DNA of 64,000 nt from Liriodendron chinense (Eukaryota; Streptophyta; Magnoliopsida; Magnoliales; Magnoliaceae). This document shows positions 11,347-23,039 of the stretch, piece by piece. Position numbers and translations under genes: made by a program. Each line of letters opens with the position of its first letter. Position 1 is the first letter of the stretch. The notes under the pieces are model-generated. The model worked only from the letters and a program-made list of their open reading frames with translations, was not told the origin of the DNA and did not search any database. The stretch spans positions 2,167,976 through 2,231,975 of the forward strand of contig ML058405.1 of assembly GCA_003013855.2 (NCBI GenBank), read 5' to 3'.

Positions 11347-12960
11347 AATCATCTCATTTGGATACCATTTCATAGCTAAAAAGTAGGTCCAAATCACTAT
11401 GGATCGTTGTTTTGAGCTGTGGATTGCCGATGATAATTGTATCTCATGAAAACCACCATAAATCCCTCATTACATGTCCAATTTGGGTGATCTTGTACTT
11501 GTTGGAAAGTTATTTGAATAAGATTTCAAATAGATTTAGAATCATCTCAATTGGACACCATTTTGTTGCTCAAAAGTGGGTTCAAATCACCTTAGATCGC
11601 AGATCCTCACTATGGATCGCAGATTCTCCATGTCCCACGAAAATGACCATAACTCCCTCGTTACATGTCTGATTTGGTTGATTTTGTACTTGTTCGAAAG
11701 CTATTTGAATAAACTTTAAAATGAATTTAGAATAAATTAATTTGGACACCATTTATTTGCTAAAAAGTGGGCCTAAATCACCATGGATCATAGATCCTCA
11801 CTGTGGATCACAGATTTTCACTGTCCCACGAAAATGGTCATAACTCCCTCGTTACATGTCCGATTTAGGTGATCTTGTATTTGTTGGAAATTTATTTGAA
11901 TACGCTTTCAAATGAATTTAGAATCACCCCATTTGAACACCATTTAGTTGCTCAAAAGTGGGTCCAAATCATCTTGGATCGTATATTTTCACTGTCCCAC
12001 GAAAATGGTCATAACTCCCTCATTACATGTCTGATTTAGGTGATCTTGTACTTGTTGGAAAGCTATTTAAATAAGACTTCAAATGGATTTATAATCACCT
12101 CATTTAGACACCATTTATTTTTTCAAAAGTGTGTCCAAATCACCATAGATCACAAATTTTCATTCTGTCCCACGAAAACGACCATAACTCCCTCATTACA
12201 TGTTTGATTTGGGTAACCTTGTACTTGTTTGAAAAATATTTAAATAAGCTTTCAAATGGATTTGCAATCACCTCATTTGGATAACATTTAGTTTCTCAAA
12301 TTTGGGTCCAAATGACTCTAAATTTCATATCCTCATTGTGGGTCACAGATTTTCATTGTCCCCACGAAAACGACCATAACTCTCTCGTTATATGTCCAAT
12401 TTGAGTGATCTTGTACTTATTGGAAAGTTATTTGAATAAGATTTCAAATGGATTTGGAATCACCTCATTTGAAGACTATTTAGTTGCTCAAAAGTGGGTC
12501 CAAATCACCTTTGATCGCATATTCTTACCGTGGATCGCAAATTTTCACCGTCCCACGAAAATGACGATAATTCCCTCGTTACATGTTCAATTTCGGTGAT
12601 CTTGTACTCATTGGAAAGCTAATTGAATAAGCTTTCAAATGGATTTGGAATCACCTCATTTGGATACTATTTAGGTACTTATAAAAGGGTCCAAATCACC
12701 CTAGATCACAGATTCTCACTATGGATCGCATATTTTCACTATATGCCACGAAAACGGCCATAACTCCCTCGTTACATGATTGATTTGGGTGACCTTATAC
12801 TTGTTGGAAAGCTATTTGAATAATCTTTCAAATGGCTTTGGAATCACCTCATTTGTTCACTATTTAGTTTCTCAAAAGTGGGTCCAAATCACCATAGATC
12901 TCATATACTCACTGTGGATCGCAGATACTCACTGATCCGTGATCCACTTTACACATCTAT
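11347..12960. repeat. Tandem satellite, about 8 units of ~172 or ~192 bp
   Basis: The anchor CCATAACTCCCTCGTTACATG recurs, with changes, near 11456, 11647, 11838, 12009, 12182, 12373, 12565 and 12758. Spacing is 191, 191, 171, 173, 191, 192 and 193 bases. Each unit also has CTTGTACTTGTTGGAAAGC, AAATGGATTTGGAATCACC, AAAAGTGGGTCCAAATCACC and TCCCACGAAAA. The two unit lengths differ by the presence of an extra 'GATCCTCACTATG'-like segment of about 19-20 bases. Short frames in the array are not genes. Confidence 0.93.
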
Positions 12961-15044
12961 GATCCACTCCGATTAGTGGGGGTACCCCTACACCCTCTAT
13001 TGTTAGGGTGTATTACTTAGAAGAAGATCAAAGGAATAAAAGAAAAGGAAACAAAAAGCTCTTTTTGCGCTGATGCGGGAGGCACCACATCATGTTAAGT
13101 GCCTCAGTTGGCTTTTGTGTAGCCCATTACTAATCTGGAGGAAGATCCACCACATCCAAAAGATGGGGGTTTTAATTTCATGGCATGAACAAAAAATCGA
13201 GGGAGAAACTCAACATGGGTGGACCACAGTAAAGAAAATATCTCCATAATTAATGGAGACTATTGGTACTTTTATGGGCCATCAATATACTTAGTGATAA
13301 TTCGATAACGTACGCATGAAGTTGCAAAGGCAGCGGGTTCAAATTAACAAATTTAATCTTGCATGCGAGTCAAATAACCACCGTGGTGGGCGCAAAGGAA
13401 TTTGACCCCTTCTGCATAGGTACCGACCTCTGTGCGGTGTTCTACACTAGCCACGCAGTGCTAGTAGACAAATACTAGATTTTGGGACCTAATGGATGGA
13501 TGAATGATGATGCTGCTGATGACATTTGCATGCATGTGATGTTGATGGTTCGATCAGATGCCATGCCAAGCAAATCTTAGAGAATCAAATAATCAGATGC
13601 GAGGTCCACCACGAGTGCTACTGCAATCAGGCCATTTGCATTCGCAAGACACAAGCGCCTGTGCTACTGAGCACGTGTGTTAGATCTGAACCGCTCAATC
13701 AGTAGACCAAAAGACGGGCCCGTCTGCATCTCCCACGATCGCTGTTACCATTTTTTAATCATTCGATATTTGCCCATCTCTGTTATCATTTTTTAATCGT
13801 TTAATGTTTTTCCATGCAAGATCAACCTGGTCATTGGGATAACCGTGCTATAGGACACTCGAACTTGAGATCCACCTGATGGACGGGTCGGATCGTTCAC
13901 ATGTGCCACCCTGTTTCTTGTACGGAGTTAGTGTTTGTGCAGGGGGGACGAAGTTTCCTACCCCGCTCAAGATACGATCTGGTGAGGGCAGAGGATCTCA
14001 TTTCACATTTCACATTTCCCAGAAAGGTATTGAAGCGCCCAACACGTGCTAGAGGACGCGGAACTTAACAGCAACAGGAAACTAGGTGGGGCCACCGTGA
14101 TTTTAATAAGAAGAGTCCGGATCCTGGTGGCTTCGAAGCAGGGATTTCTTTGCTTGGAGCCATTTCATCGGTCCACATCACACTGCATGACATAATGTGA
14201 CTAGGTTGCACTGAGGTATGACCAGATTGCATTGAGGATATGACAGGGTTGCAAACCTATGTGATGACAGGGACCAATGAAAAGGCTCCAAACCCGTGTT
14301 TGGAAGCTAAAAGAGGATCCCGACTCATTTCCAAGTAGGAGTGACTGACATTGCAGCGTGACTAAGAGTCGGGTGGGTCTACTAATGGTGGGGTGTGAAC
14401 TAGCGCCAAAAGAAAAAAAATAAATGAACAGGTGTATTTCTCACAAACATAATAGTAGGTCGCATCTAGCTTCCCTTGTCATGAAGGTCTAGGAAGGCTT
14501 CTGCCCACAATCTGCGTCCAGTAGTTTTTCTATTAGATGATATGCAATTACTAAGAATTACACACATGGCATAAAACTATTCAAATTAAACTGTTCAAAT
14601 TAAAGTCGCCAAGAGACATATAACGAAACAAAAATAAAGCTTGCCAAGCATCATGGACAGCCTTAGTATCATACAACTCTGAGAAAGACAGGCTAAGATA
14701 GGCGTTGACGAAAGCAATCAGGGAGAGATGTACCTATCACGTCAGCCTTTTCATGGTCTGACATAACGGCATTTGAACACAACCAACGGTAAGTGGCACA
14801 ATTAAATCTCACTACAGTCACCAGTGACAGGTCACCCAGCAATCTGCTTCCCTTCCCAACCCAACATCCAGTAGACCCGATTGTTAGGTCCCCATGTGGT
14901 ATAATTTAATTGAGTCATGTGCTGATGTTAGAGTTGGCTTTGTTATAGCCTATTTTTCCTGCTCTTGGAGGATCCAATTAAGAGGAGGACACAAGTTGTT
15001 ACACATGTCAACTAAAGTAGCGGCCGATTGAAGTTTACGACGAG
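12961..15044. other. Intergenic-like sequence; possible LTR start near 14882 or 14928
   Basis: No open frame of interest is seen. TGTTAGGTCCCC at 14882 and TGTTAGAGTTGG at 14928 are possible left borders of the LTR-like region that follows. Confidence 0.35.
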
Positions 15045-15285
15045 AGGAATAGAGGCCTGAGTGTGTGAGCAAGTCGAACTAGAGGTACAATGGCCGAGTG
15101 GGTGAGGACATCTACCAGAGGTATAATGGCCAAGTAATTGAGCGCACACGTACCAAAGGTATAATGGCCGAGCGAGCGAGGATGTCGACCAGAGATACAA
15201 TAGTCGAATGGTTGAGCGTACACATCTACCAGAGGTACAACGGTGGAGCTGCCAATGATGTCAGGGTAGAGGTACAACAATAGAG
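15045..15285. repeat. Minisatellite, ~37-bp unit, about 6 copies
   Basis: AGAGGTACAATGGCCGAG-like units start near 15081, 15117, 15156, 15191, 15230 and 15268 (spacing 35-39). Overlapping frames on both strands are products of the repeat. Confidence 0.85.
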
Positions 15286-15373
15286 TGGAGTAAGCAAACG
15301 GTTACTAAATAAATGCTAAAAGAGAGGAAAAGACCAAAAGAACATAGTAGCATTAAAATGGCTACTATAACAA

Positions 15374-15620
15374 CTAAACACATGATGCACCTAGATGATT
15401 CTCTGCATCCAGGAAGAGAAAGAGAACAAAGAAATATAAGGATATTGAATAGTCACCATAACTACTGGACACGTGGTACATCTAGGTAGTTATCTGCATT
15501 GAAAGAGAGGAAGAGACCAAAGGATACAGTAACTGCTGGACACGTGACGCATCCAGATGATTCTCTGCATCCAGAAGAGTCTATAAATAGTTATTCCAAT
15601 ACAAACAAGTTCTTCATTCA
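15374..15620 (+). promoter_or_regulatory. Promoter-like region, probably LTR U3: triplicated G-box block and TATA box
   Basis: A block with CACRTG..CATC(T/C)AG(A/G)TG..TCTGCAT recurs near 15376, 15466 and 15538. The last two copies contain the G-box core CACGTG. TATAAATA follows at 15582-15589, then a pyrimidine-rich stretch where transcription could start. The arrangement, downstream of a minisatellite, looks like U3-TATA-R of an LTR. I could not set the borders or find a partner LTR. Confidence 0.4.
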
Positions 15621-16346
15621 GAAGGGTGATCTGCAGTCAATCTCTTCATACAGTTGTAAGGATTTCCTTTTTGCTTGACCTTGTATGCCTGAAAAGTCTT
15701 CTCTTGTAGAAGGCAAGGAGCAACCCATTTGAGGAGGATGAACCCCACCCTCCGATAATTGCTTGATCACCATAAATCGATCCATTGTAAGTGGTTGAAT
15801 AGCCGACCGATCTTTTCAGATTTGGGTCAAATTGTAATTATCACCATAATCGCGTCACAAGTTTCTTCTTTTTCAGTTGGCATATGTATGCCTCAACGTC
15901 CGGCACGCCTGCGCATAACACCGCGTGTGGCCGAAAGTGTACTCAACCAGACAAACATCAAGCCAACAGGCTCATGTAAAGCATATTTGAAAGTTGTTCA
16001 GTTGAGTATATGTTTGATTGACTCATCTCTACAGACAGCATATGGCCCAATCAAATCTCACAACATTGGATCACCATGGATATCCATTAGTGTCCAAGCC
16101 AAGCTACATGAGGAAGAGGGAATGAGGGTGAAACATTAGGTTGAGACTCTGCTCAAGCATGGCAAGATTGTCAGTGCAGAGCCCGTACGTCCATCTCTTC
16201 TATAGTGCCCACTGCAAAGGTGGTAATGCTTCATTCGGTTCTCAGATCTTTACAAGTATGATAAGTGGGACCCATGGCTCTTTTTTTGGGTAGTACACAC
16301 ACTCACCGCTACTAGTCACACTGCAATGTTAGTACACACACCCCAC
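15621..16346. other. Sequence downstream of the LTR-like promoter; no recognised gene
   Basis: A 126-codon frame (15759-16139) has no recognisable domain and no coding support. It may be LTR or leader sequence. Confidence 0.3.
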
Positions 16347-16900
16347 TGTTGAAGGAGTTGATAATATAAGACCCATTGCAGATAGCCCATACACTGAAAG
16401 TTATTGGGAACCCGCAGAAGTAAGGAACTCAAAGTGGAATTAAACTAAGCAATCACAATGGCAACAATCGAATCAACACGCAAGAGACGATTAGAATTTT
16501 ATGTGGAAAAATCCTTTCGGAAAAAAAAAACCACAGCACAAAGCGAATCACTATGATATTGAAGTTACAAGAGATGAAGAACAACTTACTCGAATCTAAG
16601 CCCCACAAGAGAAAACCCAAGCTAACCTTAACTTTTTCTCTCTCCCTAGAACTCTCTCTACCCATTGAACACATTTAGTAATTCTTGTGTTACCCTAATC
16701 CCTCATTACACTCCTTTAAATAGCATAAAATCAGAATTAGAAACAAATCTGTGCAAAACCTGAGCAAACCGACCTACACAGCGTATTGACCATTGGTCAA
16801 TCGACTCAAACCTTCGGGCGACTGAACATGGTCAAATCTATCCAAAGAGTTCACAGACCAATCCGTCAAGTTTTGGGAAACCGGGCCAAGCCCGTCGGTT
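16347..16900 (-). repeat. Copia 3' LTR (upper border approximate)
   Basis: It ends ...CAACA at 16347. It has a TATA-like TATTTAAA, and downstream of it the stretch ending in TTTTTCCACATAAAA that is common at the R/U5 end of Tork-like copia LTRs. The upper border is not resolved; no second LTR is in the window. Confidence 0.5.
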
Positions 16901-16932
16901 GAACTCCACCGCTTCTCGTGGACCCACCGTCT

Positions 16933-17298
16933 TTATTTTAGCACCTTCTGTCCCTGTATGTTCATGTGGCTTAGGCACATGTGCCACATACGTATAGACG
17001 TGGATTCCGCTACAGCCGTTGTAGCTCCACCTGATGAAGTGCTCCCTATCAACTTGTAAAGATGGCCACACCTTCGTGCTTTCATCACCACAAGTGCCCC
17101 CTTTAACACTTTACAAAACCGATTGAAGTCGGTGAACTTACACTCAATTTTCTCGAGTTTACCAAAAGATATCATATTCTTCTTTAACCTAGGGATATGC
17201 CTCACATTTGACAGGATGCATTTGATCCCATCAAACATCCTAATGTGCACCGAACCAATACCCATCACCTTGCAGGTACAATCATCGCCCAAGAACAC
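16933..17298 (-). pseudogene. Copia protease C-terminal and pre-integrase region
   Basis: A 121-residue frame reads VMGIGSVHIRMFDG, LSNVRHIPRLKKNMISFG and near its end MWHMCLSHMNIQGQKVL. This is the typical copia stretch after protease followed by the GAG-pre-integrase motif (W.....HMN..G...L). The protease active site itself is not in this frame. The frame ends where the LTR joins. Confidence 0.8.
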
Positions 17299-17509
17299 CG
17301 AACCACCATTATACTTCTTATATTCGATGAATGACCTTCAATCAAGACACATGTGATACAATGCACCTCAATCCAAGAGCCACTCATCGCTAAGATGCTC
17401 AGATCTGGATACAATCAATACATCGCAGTCATCACTCATGCGCTCTGTGGATTATACAGTGTTAGCCTCCCTAGAAGAATCTCCAGACTTCTTTTACTTC
17501 GACTTGAAA

Positions 17510-17920
17510 TTTGGACAATCTCTCGTCGTGTACCCTTCCTGTCCACAATTCCAACACTTCAACTTGTCCTTCCTTTTGCCCTTGGATTTAGATTTCGATC
17601 GCAAAAATCTTTTATCCTACTTAGAATTTCTTTCCATCATAACCAGTGCATCCGTAGAAGAACCCATGTCACCGCTTTTCTTTCTCATCACCTTCGACTG
17701 GAGGGTTGAGATAACAGTCTTAACATTGATAGTCACCCTACCTGTGCACAAAGAGTCTTTAAACGACTCATATGATTCTGGAAGAGAATTCAATAGAATG
17801 CATGCTTGATCTTCATTTTTCATTGGTTCATCTACATCCAACAGTTTGCAAATAAGCCTATTAAAGTTGTTGAGATAGCTCTCAATGTTCGCTCTTCTCA
17901 AGTGCAAGGTTGTAATGTAG
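17510..17920 (-). pseudogene. Copia gag fragment with altered zinc knuckle
   Basis: The frame reads NIESYLNNFNRLICKLLDV and ACILLNSLPESYESFKDSL, the copia gag (UBN2-type) core. A TAG at 17617-17619 interrupts it. In the same frame a Lys/Arg-rich stretch and the nucleocapsid knuckle CWNCGQEGYTTRDC follow (17515-17556). The spacing is the normal CX2CX4-X4C, but the His is Tyr, consistent with CAC to TAC. The first part of gag is replaced by unrelated sequence above ~17905. Confidence 0.8.
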
Positions 17921-19292
17921 TAATAACTTGGTGAGACTGAGGCCGATCCACAGGGAAGAGGTAAACACTTCAAACTATTCTAATAACTAGAATTTAGGAA
18001 GTTTAAGAAAATTAGTTTTAAGAATTAAATAGGAAAATCTGACAAATAAGAAGACTAGAGCATCACGGATCCTCTTCTAGTCTTAACCATGCTTAATCCA
18101 ATTATTCGATTCTTAGCACAACTGGAATCGAATTTCTATCTCTATCTAGCTAGAAAGTATGGCAATCAAAGCTTCACAAATCATCTGGAATAGATGGCTA
18201 TTCATTGATTTGGTTCCCTTAATAAAACTCAGGCCTTGGGCACACTCAATTGTATAGGCCAAGCCTCTTTCCAATTTAGTCGAGATCACAACCATAGCCT
18301 TTAGCAAGTCTTGTCACTAGACTTGACTACAATCAATGATTTGAACTCTAATTAAACTAATTCAATAAGCAACAACACATTTCTCAGATTCTACAAAAGA
18401 TATATGAACTATCTATCATAGGTTCTAATATAAATTCTACTGTTTTGATCCATGGAGAACTCGAAGCATTCATCGTATCCGAAAATCACAACAAATCAAA
18501 GGCTTCCATCAATCAATAACCCATAATTAATCTCAGAAATTCAATAAGAACTCATGTACTTGACACACAAACTCCTTAAATCATCTAAAACTATTAACTT
18601 TATTCAAAACATAATGAATTGTTCAAACAATAAATCATAAACCAAAATCAAGGAATTAAAGTATGACTAAAAACTAAAAAGTTTCACCTCTCAGCTTTAA
18701 CTGAGAGTTAACTAAGAGAAAGCATAAAACAAATTAGAACCAAAACTAGAAGAGGAAGAAGAACTAGTTGTAGGAGGCTAGTCTCCTGGATCTTGATCCC
18801 TTTGCTCCCCACATTGATAGATGCCTTAGGAAGAAGGTGGAGGAGTCTTTCTATAGCTTAGATCCATCATCAAGTGAGAAGGTAAGAGAATTTGCAGAGT
18901 CCTACCGCACTTTGAAAATCCAAAATTCGAATTTAGAAATTGCAGATTTTCTGCAACTTGCTTAACTATGTGTGGCCAACCTGTCGGGCCAACCCTGGGG
19001 CAGTCCAGTAGCTTCCAATGGTAAGGCCTTTGGTGGCCGACCGGTCATGACTAGTCGGACCACTCTTTGGCTTGTCATTTTCTCTTCTTTCCTTCTCTCC
19101 TCTCTTCATTTCTTCACTCCATCTCTTGTCCTTCCTTCCTTGGTCTTCAAAGGTGTTCTAATGTAGTCTTTAAGCATCAAAATCATAAGGTTTATCTCTC
19201 ATTCCTGCATTCATAAAAAGCATGCATTAAATGAGTTTTTTTAGACATAGAAATCATGCAATATGTGTGATGAATTGAGGATAGAATAGGTA
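17921..19292. other. Unclassified repeat-like AT-rich sequence
   Basis: This starts abruptly inside the copia gag, with AACTTGGTGAGACTGAGG and GATCCACAGGGAAG, words I associate with dispersed plant repeats. It lacks coding frames longer than 64 codons. It ends at the LTR of element B. Its class is unknown to me. Confidence 0.35.
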
Positions 19293-20816
19293 TGTGGACC
19301 CTCGTCGTTCCGTGCTCCCGCGACGTTCTCCCTTCCTTTCGGAAAAAAAGATGGGGGTTTGTGCGCGGGAATCGTCGTTTGTGCCACTGGCTTGCCTCGT
19401 TCTTGAGGGCTTTGTTTGGTTGTCGTGTTAAGCTGGATGTGTTTAGATGAGTTTGTATAAGACCAGAGTCGCCACTAGCCAGTTACTTCGAATCTACAGT
19501 CGGCTAGACCCCGTAGAAACGTTTAGAGAAGGGGATCCGAAGATTCATTCCTCTAAAATGACTCCTTTTTATCTGCAGCCAGAGATTCGAGGTAAGGGAT
19601 CACGGTTACAGGGTGGGAAGAGGTTAAGCACCCCACACACTGCCCGTACCGAAGTACGGTTTCTACTTCACAGAATCGAACTAATACTTGAAAGTCTGTT
19701 TTAATCCTCATACATTCTCATGGATGACATAATGCATGAATGCAGGTCTGAACAGTAAAAGTTTCTGATGGGCAGGTTTCCATTAACAGACAAGCTCAGA
19801 GCATATGCTCGAACTAATAGGTGCTTTATGCGAGATACATGTTGTGTGCTTGAATTTATCAAAGTGCTTGTAGTGACTGATGCATGAATGGAGGTCTGAA
19901 CAGTAAGAGTTTCTGATGGGCAGGTTTCCATTAACAGGCAAGCCCAGAGCATACGCTCGAACTGACAGGTGCTTTATGCAGGATGCATGCTGTATGCTTG
20001 AATGATCAAAGTGCTTATAGTGAAGCAAGGGGGTTGGAAGAAAAGTAAATGTTGCACTTATGCTAGATGCGAATGAGATGATGCTGGTAAAAGAGTAGCT
20101 GGATGGACGGAGGTATCGCAAAGGTTGGCTTCGAGTGGCTGGATCAAGACTTGGGTGGCTTGGGAGACTTAGACCAGGGTCAGGCTGGGCTGGACCAGGG
20201 CTAGGCTCTCCTCATTCGGGATCTCCTTGGTGGAAAAGTGGGCTAAAAGGGTGGAGAAGAACTCGGAACGGACGGATCGCACTCGGGCTGGAGGGCTTGC
20301 TTAATGAGAAGGGGAGGGGGGTATTTATAGCAGCGAGGAGTGGTAGAACCCGTAATTAATCTTGGGCGGCCCTCAGGGGGCCGCCTGTACGGCCGTTCTG
20401 CTTCGGGTTCGGAGTGTATGACCTCCGAATCTGAAGCAGAATTTTTTTTAGGTTTGGGTTCGGACTTGCTCCGAGGCTGCGGTCTGGAACTCGGTGAGTC
20501 GACTGGGTTTAGGAGATGGGTTGACACGGTGAGTTGACTCAATGGGTTGACTTAGCGGGTTGACTCGGTGTTTTAACTTAGCAGGTTGACTCACCGAGTT
20601 TGACTTTTTTTCAGGATTTTTGACTAGTTTTTCTTATGGGGGGTTTTTTGGGCTGATGTTTAGGGGTGAGTTGACTGGGTTCAGGCTTGAGCTGGGCTAT
20701 TGATTGGGGCTTACAAGGGTGAGTTTGGATGACTTTGGACATGGGATTTGGGGATACGGTCCTCCATTCATTCAGCTATCTCTACCAACATTGTAGCCGA
20801 AGGTGGGGTGTCTACA
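19293..20816 (-). repeat. 3' LTR of element B (1524 bp)
   Basis: It begins TGTGGAC and ends GTCTACA on the plus strand, with a polypurine tract beside it. It is closely similar to 49002-50018 and to the reverse complement of 50019-51506. A minus-strand TATAAATA lies at 20322-20329. Confidence 0.92.
20322..20329 (-). promoter_or_regulatory. TATA box, element B 3' LTR
   Basis: TATAAATA on the minus strand just before a G-rich (plus strand) leader region. It is the counterpart of 50449-50456 in element D. Confidence 0.65.
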
Positions 20817-20829
20817 GATGCCCCTCTTT
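20817..20829 (-). other. Polypurine tract of element B
   Basis: The minus strand reads AAAGAGGGGCATC directly before the LTR start TGTAGAC, the usual plus-strand primer of Tat elements. Confidence 0.85.
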
Positions 20830-23039
20830 GGCAGAGGTTGCGTGCAACCGAATGCCAAAGCGAGTGGACACCCCACTTCTGACCCCGTCATTCATAGATC
20901 ATGGTCTGAAATCTTTGCTTACCTTTGCATCTGCGTCAGTTGATTGTCTGAAAATTGATCACTCGCACATACTGCGGGAGTTTGGAGAAAACGTTGCGAT
21001 TGTCCCTGCATGCGCTGCAACTTCGGTACCCAATCGCAACCATTCCATTCCCGATCGGTACTAACTTCGAAAAGGTACAGCAGAGCCTCTGCGTCATAGT
21101 CTTACGAGGATACTGACCCTAAGATTGATTGTTTGATGTTTTCCCAGATCACTTCAAGAGTACTTGTTTCGCTTGATTGTCAAAGTGGTTAGCTGCCCTA
21201 CGTCATGTAGTCTTACGAGGGTCCACTACGCCGACTTGGAATCAGTCAAGGTACTTCAGGCATCCATGCCTAGGTATATGCAGGTGAACTCTTTCCACCC
21301 AACCTGCTGATTTTAATACTTGGGTTACAATTCATCATTTCCACCTGTTCAAATGGTTTCTTTGACCGAGCCTTTTGTCTTTCATCTTTTCGTATCTTGG
21401 CATGTGGTACGACCGCACTGACACTGGAGTTCAGTTCGACCGTACTTTGAGTGCATTGGATCCGATGGTCTCCGGGGAAACCACGAGACATCGGATCTTA
21501 TTTGATTTTTGCGTCGACTCCTACCCAGAGATATGAAAGATCTCTCGGTGTTTTGGACGCCGAACGCTCTACTGGGAAAATATTTTTGGATTTTGAAAAG
21601 ATGCCCACTGTGGCGAGTGATGCTCCGTGGGGTTTTTATTTGCAAATAGGAAAATATGTTTTTGGATTTTTGAAAAGATACCCACTCTGGGGAGTGATAC
21701 TCCGTGGGGTTTTTATTTGCAAATAGAAAAATATATTTTTCGTCTTTTCGAAAAAGGAAATCTGGCTTGCACGTGCCTCCACCAGGGATGCCTGTGGGGT
21801 CTTTGGCTAACCGATTTTTATTTTGAAAGCAGGTAAACATGATGATTGATGCGATGGATGCTGATGCATGAGGATGCATATTTAATGTTGGATGCATTAT
21901 TTGGCTCATTCTCCTTCAGTTTGATGATTTTGCTTTTACTGGGGATGTAGAGAATTTTGAGCTTATTGCTTGCAGGGTTGTGCTCCCCTGGGGATTTCTT
22001 TTTAATACGGATGTTTGATTAGCGGGTTGGTCAAGATCCCAACCCGTGGTCGATCAGGTCCATCGTCCCAAGATGCTGCTTCTTTGCTAATGGGAATGGA
22101 TGAAGGATGTTGTCAGACTTCAAGATGTTCTTTTGGGCATAGATGTGATTGGGACGGTGCTTGGTCGCTAGTTTTGGTCAAGATTCCAATCTGCGGGTGA
22201 TCGGACCCGTCATCCCAAACTATGAAGTGAGCGGAGTTCGGGATTCCTGCAATGTAGTGCTGGGGATAGTGACAATTTTTGTGATTTTTGCAAATATGTG
22301 GTTCGAATCTTTTACCTGAGTAGTCAGGATGGAAATTGGTTATTGAAAATATAGGAAATATTTTTATGATTTTGAAAATATTTTGTTTGAAAGTAAGGGA
22401 AATATTTTGTGATTTTTGAAAATATTTTATTTCAAAGCAAGAGAAATATTTTTGTGATTTTTTGAAAGATGATTTTGCAAATGTTTTGGTATTTTCTGAT
22501 TTTTCTGAAATGCAGGGAAAGGTATGGAATTTTCATCAATTTCCAGCTTCTACTGCTAGTAAGGCACCCGATTCATTTTAGATCAGCGAGCAAGACGAGT
22601 CTCACACAGTTAAGTGCCATAGTTTTACATCTTTGGATGAGGGAATTTTGAGGGTTTTCAGTCAACATACCCACAAAGTTGCCTGTTCCTTATTGTGCAA
22701 TGCACATAGACCACGTATCATCCGACGGACTCCTTCGGCCACAGAATGAGCCACATCCTCACATTTCCCTTTGTCAATCCAGTTTGGGGCCTTATGCTGC
22801 TCACAATTCCGTGAGGGTGCGCTTCACCTCCCAGCTACCTTAATCCCCTTCATGAGTTTTAGGAACAGGGAACATCCGTCAGATTCAACAGCAACTTCCA
22901 AATCAAGGTCGTCTATCACGGTGCGTTCAACACGAACAGGATTGCGGGGTTTTGCCCGCCTCAACCTTTACCTGTTTAGAAGACTCCGAACACCCATACG
23001 ATCAAGTATCAGCTATGTCCGGAACAGGTTGGGAAAGAA
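20830..23039 (-). other. Element B 3' untranslated region, upper part
   Basis: No sense coding capacity. A ~77-bp duplication at 21600-21750 starts GATGCCCACTGTGG and GATACCCACTCTGG. A stretch near 22320-22480 repeats GAAAATATTTT(G/A)TTT-like words. Confidence 0.5.

Larger units (their letters stand above)
16347..17980 (-). mobile_element. Internally deleted Ty1/copia element: gag, pre-integrase and a 3' LTR
   Basis: On the minus strand the order is truncated gag (from ~17920), zinc knuckle, protease/pre-integrase region, then directly an LTR-like segment ending CTTCAACA at 16347. Integrase, RT and RNase H are missing between ~16930 and the LTR. The LTR part shows a TATTTAAA promoter box near 16713-16720 and the copia-typical run of a T tract, CCGAAAGGA and TTTTTCCACATAAAA. 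At the upper end the gag frame breaks off near 17905, where an unrelated sequence begins. Confidence 0.75.

Noticed and set aside
15045..15285. CRISPR-like array
   Set aside because: The units are contiguous degenerate tandem copies without unique spacers, in plant DNA.
19447..20542. Short open frames inside the LTRs of B (also 49155-50200 and 50506-50955)
   Set aside because: They lie in LTR sequence, are not conserved in frame between copies, and show no domain.
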